Position numbers and translations under genes: made by a program. A stretch of 64,000 bases of DNA from Mycolicibacterium parafortuitum. GTDB taxonomy: Bacteria > Actinomycetota > Actinomycetes > Mycobacteriales > Mycobacteriaceae. The DNA is taken from positions 62,001 to 126,000 of the forward strand of contig NZ_MVID01000014.1 in the NCBI RefSeq assembly GCF_002086815.1, read 5' to 3'. Positions 58,069-64,000 of the stretch are shown in pieces (the stretch's first letter is position 1; the number at the start of each line of letters is the position of its first letter). A model generated the notes under the pieces. That model ran no database searches, was not told the origin of the DNA, and worked only from the letters and a program-made list of their open reading frames with translations.

Positions 58069-60090
58069 ATGACCAGCTCCACCCCACTGCCGATCATCAC
58101 CGGCGATCTGGTCCTGCTCGACACGGCGGTCGACGGCGGTAAGCAGGCGGTGATCCGCAGGCTCGCCGAGGCGCTGGCCGGGGCCGGGCGCACCAACGAC
58201 GCCGAGGGTCTGATCGGTGCGGCGATGGCGCGTGAGGAGCAGTCCGCGACCGGCCTGCCCGGCGGGATCGCGATCCCGCACTGCCGTTCCCCGTACGTCG
58301 ACACCCCCACCATCGGCTTCGCCCGGCTCAAACCCGGGGTGGACTTCGGCGCCCCCGACGGCCCCGCCGATCTCGCGTTCCTGATCGCGGCGCCGGATTC
58401 CGGCGGCCAGGAGCACATGAAGCTGCTGTCGAGTCTGGCAAGGGCTTTGGTCCGCAAGGACTTCGTCGAGGCGCTGCGCGCAGCCACCACCGCCGACCAA
58501 ATCGTCGAACTGGTCGACGGGGTCGTCAACCCCGCCCCGGCCGCACCGGCCGCCGCACCTGCCGCCCCGGCCGCGGCACCCGCGGCGCCTCCGGCGGAGA
58601 CGCCCGCCGCGCCGAAGGCGCAGAAGACGATCGTCGCGATCACCGCGTGCCCGACCGGCATCGCGCACACCTACATGGCCGCCGACTCGCTGGCCCAGGC
58701 CGCGAAGGACGCCGGGGTCAACCTGCTCGTCGAGACCCAGGGATCCTCGGGCAGCACGCCGCTGCCCGCCGCGACGATCGCCGAAGCGGACGCGGTCATC
58801 TTCGCCACCGACGTCGGAGTCAAGGACAGGGGCCGCTTCGCCGGGAAGCCGGTCATCGCGTCGGGGGTGAAGCGGGCCATCAACGAACCGGCCAAGATGA
58901 TCGCCGAAGCCGTTGCCGCAGCGGATAACCCGAAGGCGGCCCGGGTGGAGGGGTCGGGTTCGGCGGCGCCGGACGCGCCGTCGGGGGATGTCGGCTGGGG
59001 TACCAGGACCCGGCAGATCCTGCTGACCGGTGTGAGCTACATGATTCCGTTCGTCGCCGCCGGTGGCCTGCTGATCGCCCTGGGATTCCTGTTCGGCGGC
59101 TACGAGATCTCCGACATCGCCAACGACATCGCGCTGAACAACTCCCTGACCAACCTGCCCGACGGCGGATTCACGCAGTACCTCGGGGCGATCCTGTTCG
59201 CCCTCGGCAACCTGGCGTTCGGCTTCCTGGTCCCAGCGCTTGCCGGCTACATCGCCTTCGCGATCGCCGACCGGCCCGGCATTGCACCGGGTTTCACCGC
59301 CGGCGCGCTGGCGGTGTTCGTCGGCGGCGGCTTCATCGGCGGCATCCTCGGCGGTGTGATTGCCGGGTTCACCGCACTGTGGATCAGCAGGTTCGACGCC
59401 CCGCGGTGGTTGCGCGGCCTGATGCCGGTGGTGATCATTCCGCTGGTCGCGTCGCTGACGGTCGGGCTGATCATGTTCTTCCTGATCGGCCGCCCGCTGG
59501 CGTGGATCAACACCGGCCTGACCGACTGGCTGAACAGCCTCACCGGCACCTCGGCGGTGCTGCTGGGCGTGATCCTGGGTCTGATGATGTGCTTCGACCT
59601 CGGCGGACCGGTCAACAAGGCCGCGTACGCGTTCGCCACCGCGGGCCTCGCCGCCTCCACCACCGCTTCGTTCCAGGTGATGGCCGCGGTGATGGCCGCA
59701 GGCATGGTGCCGCCGCTGGCGATGGCCCTGGCCACCACCATCCGACCGGGTCTGTTCAGCGAACCGGAAAAGGAAAACGGCCGCGCCGCATGGCTTCTCG
59801 GCGCGTCGTTCATCTCCGAGGGTGCCATCCCGTTCGCCGCGGCGGATCCGCTGCGGGTGATCCCGTCGATGATGTTCGGCGGCGCCATCACCGGTGCGCT
59901 GTGCATGGCGTTCGGCGTGACACTGCGCGCGCCGCACGGTGGCATCTTCGTGTTCTTCGCGATCGGCAACCTGCTGTGGTTCGTGGTCGCCCTGGCCGCG
60001 GGCACCATCGCCTCGGCACTCGCGGTCATCGCGGCCAAACAGCTCGTCAAACCCGGCGCCAAGTCCGACACCGAACTCGTCGCCGCCTGA
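58069..60090 (+). CDS. fruA: Fructose-specific PTS permease EIIABC
   Basis: 673 residues with domains in the order A-B-C. EIIA (1-150) has phospho-His71 in IAIPHCRSPY. An Ala/Pro linker covers 154-184. EIIB (about 185-290) has phospho-Cys194 in ITACPTGIAHTYMA. EIIC (about 310-660) has eight or more membrane helices. It transports fructose and phosphorylates it at C1. The start ATG follows the fruK stop by 4 bases with AAGG upstream. No fused HPr domain; HPr is the separate next gene. Confidence 0.94.
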   Translation: MTSSTPLPIITGDLVLLDTAVDGGKQAVIRRLAEALAGAGRTNDAEGLIGAAMAREEQSATGLPGGIAIPHCRSPYVDTPTIGFARLKPGVDFGAPDGPADLAFLIAAPDSGGQEHMKLLSSLARALVRKDFVEALRAATTADQIVELVDGVVNPAPAAPAAAPAAPAAAPAAPPAETPAAPKAQKTIVAITACPTGIAHTYMAADSLAQAAKDAGVNLLVETQGSSGSTPLPAATIAEADAVIFATDVGVKDRGRFAGKPVIASGVKRAINEPAKMIAEAVAAADNPKAARVEGSGSAAPDAPSGDVGWGTRTRQILLTGVSYMIPFVAAGGLLIALGFLFGGYEISDIANDIALNNSLTNLPDGGFTQYLGAILFALGNLAFGFLVPALAGYIAFAIADRPGIAPGFTAGALAVFVGGGFIGGILGGVIAGFTALWISRFDAPRWLRGLMPVVIIPLVASLTVGLIMFFLIGRPLAWINTGLTDWLNSLTGTSAVLLGVILGLMMCFDLGGPVNKAAYAFATAGLAASTTASFQVMAAVMAAGMVPPLAMALATTIRPGLFSEPEKENGRAAWLLGASFISEGAIPFAAADPLRVIPSMMFGGAITGALCMAFGVTLRAPHGGIFVFFAIGNLLWFVVALAAGTIASALAVIAAKQLVKPGAKSDTELVAA

Positions 60091-60126
60091 ACATCCGAAA
60101 CGTCAACCCCCGATAAAGGAGAATCC

Positions 60127-60384
60127 ATGCCCAGCAAGACCGTCATCGTCGGATCGGCCATCGGCCTGCACGCCCGTCCCGCCGCGATCATCGCCGAGGC
60201 CGTCGTCGAGGCCGGGGTGCCCGTCACGCTGTCGATGGACGGCGGCGAACCCGTCGACGCCGGTTCGGCCTTGATGATCATGACGCTCGGGGCGGGCAAT
60301 GGCGCACAGGTCACCGTGTCCTCCGATGACGAGAACGCGATGAACACCATCGCCGAGCTGGTGCAGAAGGACCTCGACGCATAG
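60127..60384 (+). CDS. ptsH: Phosphocarrier protein HPr
   Basis: 85 residues. IGLHARPAA holds the phospho-acceptor His15; the Ser47 region (DAGSALMIMTLGA) corresponds to the regulatory-serine loop. Ribosome site AAAGGAGAA before ATG 60127. Relays phosphate from enzyme I to FruA. Last gene of the fru operon. Confidence 0.94.
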   Translation: MPSKTVIVGSAIGLHARPAAIIAEAVVEAGVPVTLSMDGGEPVDAGSALMIMTLGAGNGAQVTVSSDDENAMNTIAELVQKDLDA

Positions 60385-60486
60385 CGCCTGACCGCGGTGA
60401 TCGGGGCGCTGTCGTCGCCTGCGGACGCCACTGCCACAGGAGCCCGGCGCGAAAAGAAAGCGGAATGACCCCTCCCTGAGCGCCCC

Positions 60487-60566
60487 TAACATGGCCGATG
60501 TGTCTGCGATGCGTGCGCCCAAGGGGAGTTCTCGGGCCCCGGCTGCCGTGTCGGCGTGTTTGCTGA
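60487..60566 (+). promoter_or_regulatory. mycP leader with possible leaderless upstream ORF
   Basis: TAACAT (60487-60492) is a -10-like element. Five bases later an ATG (60498) opens a 22-codon frame, MCLRCVRPRGVLGPRLPCRRVC, ending at TGA 60564-60566, which lies 52 bases before the mycP start. Four Cys and six Arg codons in a short frame resemble mycobacterial upstream peptides, but the evidence is positional only. Confidence 0.3.
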
Positions 60567-60618
60567 ATGCCCTGCTTCCCGGTACGCACCGGGCCTCCGT
60601 TTCAGGGGGTGAGCGCGC

Positions 60619-61965
60619 GTGCGGCGCACCGGGGCGCTGATCGCCGCGGTGTTGCTGGTGCTGCTCGCCGCCCCGCCCGCCGGAGCCATCGAGCAGCCGA
60701 TCATCGACCCCGCGGCCGTTCCCCCGGACGAGACCGGACCGGATCAGCCGATGGAACAGCGGCGCATCTGTGCCACGCCGGCCGTGTTCCCGGACTCGAA
60801 TTTCGCCGACCGCCCATGGGCCGGCGACTACCTGCAGATCGCCGAAGCGCAGAAGTTCGCGACCGGCGCCGGTGTCACCGTCGCCGTTATCGACACTGGC
60901 GTCAACGGATCTGCGCGCGTTCCCGCCGAACCCGGCGGCGAGTTCGTCGACGCCGCAGGCAACGGCATGTCCGACTGCGACGCACACGGCACGCTGACGG
61001 CCGCGGTGATCGCCGGTCGCCCCGCGCCCACCGACGCGTTCGTGGGTATGGCCCCTGACGCCCGCATCCTGTCGCTGCGTCAGACCTCGGACAGCTTCTC
61101 CCCCGTCGGCGCCCGCAGCGACCCGAACGACCCGAACGCGACACAGACAGCGGGGTCCCTGCGTAGCCTGGCCCGCGCGATCGTGCACGCGGCCAACCTG
61201 GGCGCCCAGGTCATCAACATCAGCGAGGCCGCCTGCTACAAGGTGACGCGCCGGATCGACGAAGCGGTGGTCGGTGCGGCCGTCAACTACGCCGTCAACG
61301 ACAAGGGCGCCGTGATCGTCGCCGCGGCCGGGAACACCGGGGAGAACTGCACCCAGAATCCACCGCCGGACCCCGCGCTGCCCGCGGATCCCCGCGGCTG
61401 GAACGAGGTGCAGACGATCGTGTCGCCGGCCTGGTATTCGCCGTTAGTCCTCACCGTCGGCAGCATCGCCCCCAACGGGCAACCCAGCGGCTTCTCGGTG
61501 CAGGGACCGTGGGTGGGCGCCGCCGCCCCTGGAGAGAACCTGGTCGCGCTCGGATACGACGGCAACCCGGTCAACGCTCTCCAGGGTGAAGACGGGCTGA
61601 TCCCGGTCAGCGGCACGTCGTTCTCGGCGGCGTACGTGTCGGGACTGGCGGCGCTGGTCAAGCAACGCTTCCCCGAACTGACGCCAGGCCAGATCATCAA
61701 TCGAATCACCGCGACGGCCCGCCATCCCGGCGGCGGCGTGAACAACATCGTCGGCGCCGGCGTCATCGACCCGGTGGCGGCACTGACCTGGGACGTGCCT
61801 GCCGGCCCGTCCGAAATCCCCTACAACGTCAAGGCGATTCCGCCCCCGGTGTACAACCCTCCGCCGGATCGCAGCCCGATCACCTGGGTCGTGGTGATCG
61901 GCATCGGGGTGGCGGCGTTGCTCGGCGTCGGGGCGTTGGCCCGGCGGGCCCTGGGGCGCCGATGA
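60619..61965 (+). CDS. mycP1: Type VII secretion-associated serine protease, mycosin (MycP1 type)
   Basis: 448 residues: signal peptide to about residue 24, subtilase triad Asp in VAVIDTGVN, His in CDAHGTLTAAVIAG and Ser in SGTSFSAAYVSG, oxyanion Asn in AAGNTGENC, Pro-rich linker and C-terminal membrane anchor (ITWVVVIGIGVAALLGVGAL). Mycosins sit at the periplasmic side of ESX secretion systems and cleave EspB in ESX-1. GTG start with GGGGG upstream. Overlaps eccE by ATGA. Typed as ESX-1 from the following eccE-espB order. Confidence 0.9.
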   Translation: MRRTGALIAAVLLVLLAAPPAGAIEQPIIDPAAVPPDETGPDQPMEQRRICATPAVFPDSNFADRPWAGDYLQIAEAQKFATGAGVTVAVIDTGVNGSARVPAEPGGEFVDAAGNGMSDCDAHGTLTAAVIAGRPAPTDAFVGMAPDARILSLRQTSDSFSPVGARSDPNDPNATQTAGSLRSLARAIVHAANLGAQVINISEAACYKVTRRIDEAVVGAAVNYAVNDKGAVIVAAAGNTGENCTQNPPPDPALPADPRGWNEVQTIVSPAWYSPLVLTVGSIAPNGQPSGFSVQGPWVGAAAPGENLVALGYDGNPVNALQGEDGLIPVSGTSFSAAYVSGLAALVKQRFPELTPGQIINRITATARHPGGGVNNIVGAGVIDPVAALTWDVPAGPSEIPYNVKAIPPPVYNPPPDRSPITWVVVIGIGVAALLGVGALARRALGRR

Positions 61966-63359
61966 GCAGGTTCGCCTCGATCTTCGGCCTGAAGTTCACC
62001 ACCGGCCATGCCCTGTGGGCGGCGGTGCTCATCCCGGCATGCATCCTGATTCTCGCGCCGTTGGACCTGATGTGGCTGGGCGTGGCACTGGCGGTGCTGC
62101 TTGCGTTGTCGGCGTTCGTCACGATCCGGGGCCGACGCGTCAGCGGATGGGTGGCCGCGTTGTTCGCGTGGCGGCGCCGCCACAAGCAGCCCCCGCCGAC
62201 GCCCTCCGAGTCCGCGGTCGGTGCGACCGTGCTGCCCGGAGACCACGTCGCGCTGAGGTGGCAGCACGGCTACCTGGTTTCGGCGATCGAGCTGATCCCC
62301 CGCCCATTCACCCCGACCGTCATCGTCAACGGCAGCGCGGCCACCGACGACGTGATCGACACCAGACTTCTCGAAAACCTGCTCACCGCACACTGTCCCG
62401 ACTTGGAGGCCGACGTCGTCTCGGCCGGCTACCGGGTGGGCCGCACCGCGCCTGCCGCGCTCGTGGGGCTGTACGAACAGGTCGTCGGTCCCTATCCGGC
62501 ACCGGCGAACCGCCGAACGTGGATCGTGTTGCGCGCCGATCCGGACAAGACGCGCAAGTCAGCGTTGCGCCGTGACGCGGGAGTATCCGGACTGGCCCAG
62601 TACCTGGTGTCGTCGACGACGCGGATCGCCGACCAGCTGGCAGGCAGCGGTGTCGATGGTCGCCCGGCCCGCAGCTTCACCGATTTCGACCACGCCACCG
62701 ACATCAGCTTCGAGCGCGAGACCTGGTCGATGGTCAAGGGCCGCAGCACTTTCACCGCCGCCTACCACGCCCCGGGCGGGCCCGACGTGTGGTGGTCCGC
62801 GCGGGCGGACCACACCCTCACGCGTGTGCGGATCATGCCCGGCACCGCGCCGACCACCACCGTGCTGCTGACGACGCTGGCGAATCCTTCGACACCGCGC
62901 GGATTCTCGTGCCTGTACGGCGGACAGCGGGCGGCGCTGCTGGGCGAGAGCCCGGTGAGCGACCGTCACCACGAGCTGCCCGTCGGATCGGCGGGCGTGC
63001 TCGTCGGCGAGACCGCTGACCGCTACCCGGTGTACATGCCGTTCGACGACATCGACGTCAGCATCAACCTCGGCAACGCGCGGCTGTTCACGCAGTTCGT
63101 GGTGCGAGCCGCCGCGGCAGGGGCGAACGTGACCCTGCTGCCGCAGTTCCGGGAGTTCGCCGGGTTCGTCAACGCCGGCATCGGTCCTGTGCCGAAGGTG
63201 TCCTGGCCGCAGGCGACGACGTATCTGCGCCCGCATCCCGGCGTCGGCCGAGTGATGTTGCGGGACAGCTACATCGCCACACCGCGTCACAAGCAACTCC
63301 CGATCCGGCTGATCAACCCGCGCGAGGAGAGCCGCTACCAGATGGCGCTCGAATCATGA
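61962..63359 (+). CDS. eccE1: Type VII secretion protein EccE (ESX-1 type)
   Basis: 465 residues. Two N-terminal membrane helices (ALWAAVLIPACILILAPLDL, LGVALAVLLALSAFV) precede a large cytoplasmic domain with alternating strands (DHVALRWQHGYLVSAIELIP, RRTWIVLRADPDKTRKSALRRDAGV). EccE is the peripheral membrane component of the ESX translocon. Start ATG shares ATGA with the mycP stop. Confidence 0.88.
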   Translation: MSRFASIFGLKFTTGHALWAAVLIPACILILAPLDLMWLGVALAVLLALSAFVTIRGRRVSGWVAALFAWRRRHKQPPPTPSESAVGATVLPGDHVALRWQHGYLVSAIELIPRPFTPTVIVNGSAATDDVIDTRLLENLLTAHCPDLEADVVSAGYRVGRTAPAALVGLYEQVVGPYPAPANRRTWIVLRADPDKTRKSALRRDAGVSGLAQYLVSSTTRIADQLAGSGVDGRPARSFTDFDHATDISFERETWSMVKGRSTFTAAYHAPGGPDVWWSARADHTLTRVRIMPGTAPTTTVLLTTLANPSTPRGFSCLYGGQRAALLGESPVSDRHHELPVGSAGVLVGETADRYPVYMPFDDIDVSINLGNARLFTQFVVRAAAAGANVTLLPQFREFAGFVNAGIGPVPKVSWPQATTYLRPHPGVGRVMLRDSYIATPRHKQLPIRLINPREESRYQMALES

Positions 63360-63381
63360 TCCGCAGGAAGGGGTCCCGGTA

Positions 63382-64000
63382 ATGGCCGACGGCGAACTCA
63401 AGGTCGACCCCAGCGATCTGTACGGCAAGGCGACCATGATCGAGGGCATCCCGTGGGGCGGCGATCCGACTGCCGCCACCGTCGGCGATCCCGACGTACT
63501 CGCCGCCACGACGGCTTCGGTGCGCAACCTGGTGAAGAACGCCCAGGCGCTGGGCGCCGAGCAGAAATGGGGCATCGCGGAGAGCCGGCGACTGGCCGAG
63601 ACGCTGCGCCTGGTCGGGAAAGCCTACGAGGACGTCGACGAGGCATCGCGCCGCAACATCGACGCCTCGATGCCGGGCGGATCCTCAAGCCCGGCAAGCG
63701 CGCCCGTGCCTGTCGGGACCAACACCGCTCCGGACCCGCCGGTTCCCCCGCCGATGTCGTCCTTCGAGGACGTCCCGACCGACGGTGACATCCTCGACCC
63801 GATCGAGACGGATGAGAAGCTCCACGGGGGCGACCAGGCGTCGACGCTGCGGTCGGCGGCTGCGGAGTGGACCGCCGCCGCGGGCCGGCTCACCCAGGCC
63901 GCAATACCTTTCGAGATCCGGATGCAGAACTGGGAGGGGGTCGCCGCCGAGGCGGCGTACACGAAGTTCAAGGCGTTCGGGGGGTGGCTGCAGGCGCTGG
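63382..64000 (+). CDS. espB: EspB-like ESX-1 substrate, N-terminal part
   Basis: First 206 residues; cut by the window edge. Ribosome site AGGAAGGGG before ATG 63382. A helical PE-like part contains the YxxxD export signal in KAYEDVDEASRRN. A Pro/Ser-rich loop follows (residues 95-145), then a PPE-like helix with the WxG motif in QNWEGVAAEAAYTKF. M. tuberculosis EspB has the same order of elements, and mycosin cleaves its C-terminal tail. It is divergent in sequence, so the assignment rests on motifs and position after mycP-eccE. Confidence 0.78.
   Translation, partial: MADGELKVDPSDLYGKATMIEGIPWGGDPTAATVGDPDVLAATTASVRNLVKNAQALGAEQKWGIAESRRLAETLRLVGKAYEDVDEASRRNIDASMPGGSSSPASAPVPVGTNTAPDPPVPPPMSSFEDVPTDGDILDPIETDEKLHGGDQASTLRSAAAEWTAAAGRLTQAAIPFEIRMQNWEGVAAEAAYTKFKAFGGWLQAL

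Noticed and set aside
60491..60640. 49-residue frame overlapping the mycP start
   Set aside because: Lacks a ribosome site and looks like ordinary shadow composition. The shorter frame from 60498 fits the -10 spacing better, so only that was kept as a weak candidate.

Overview
The window is chromosomal DNA from a mycobacterium, most likely a fast-growing Mycolicibacterium-type species. The evidence is high G+C with many GTG and TTG starts, dense head-to-tail operons with 4-base stop/start overlaps, and actinobacterial marker families: an mce1 operon, sigG, fadD5, the tyrosine phosphatase ptbB, DUF2510, and the mycosin/EccE/EspB end of a type VII secretion locus. Gene content and order from about 1 to 50 kb closely follow the M. 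tuberculosis Rv0144-Rv0183 neighbourhood, as recalled from general knowledge. A fructose phosphotransferase operon next to an ESX-1 end is an arrangement remembered from M. smegmatis.

Layout. 1-6 kb: a monoacylglycerol lipase fragment, sigG, a MarR regulator diverging from a pirin, a sugar-dehydrogenase-like lipoprotein, a START-like protein and a secreted phosphodiester-glycosidase-type protein. 5.9-8.2 kb: a lower-G+C accessory pocket with two exported or membrane-anchored small proteins (DUF2510-DUF4352 and a PASTA protein), flanked by hairpin repeats. 8.2-24.5 kb: the complete mce1 lipid-import operon on the minus strand (fadD5, yrbE1A/B, mce1A-F, four Mce-associated proteins, then a DUF1275 membrane protein), with its GntR repressor mce1R divergent. 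24.5-32 kb: a START-like protein, an MscS channel, a DUF72 protein, a TetR regulator, a 36-residue small ORF, a zinc-ribbon protein, a taurine/sulfonate-type ABC transporter and a zinc alcohol dehydrogenase. 32-38 kb: the transhydrogenase pntAB, a NarL-type two-component system and an AraC regulator. 38-50 kb: a FAD-Rieske oxidoreductase, a catalase-motif protein, fadE2-ptbB-hydrolase, a DUF456 protein, a HAD dehalogenase separated from a quinone-oxidoreductase/SDR/aldehyde-dehydrogenase string by an eight-copy 32-bp tandem repeat, a methyltransferase and two TetR regulators. 51-54.5 kb: an FUSC-type membrane protein, a second pirin and a small protein. 54.5-60.4 kb: the fructose PTS regulon (ptsI divergent from fruR-fruK-fruA-ptsH). 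60.6-64 kb: mycP-eccE-espB, cut by the window end.

How the genes work together. The mce1 block makes an ATP-driven lipid importer: permeases YrbE1A/B, a hexamer of Mce1A-F spanning the periplasm, and FadD5 activating the imported acyl chains. Its ATPase is expected elsewhere in the genome. FadE2, the SDR, the aldehyde dehydrogenase and the alcohol dehydrogenases suggest further lipid or aldehyde catabolism, and several TetR/MarR/GntR genes sit beside matching palindromes. The PTS genes form a self-contained fructose uptake and phosphorylation route, with inverted repeats placed to control both divergent promoters. PntAB links NADH and NADPH pools to the proton gradient.

No single undescribed system is evident. 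The most unusual items are the 32-bp repeat array between the dehalogenase and the oxidoreductase, the hairpin family at gene 3' ends, the small exported-protein pocket, and several small or upstream ORFs with their own expression signals.
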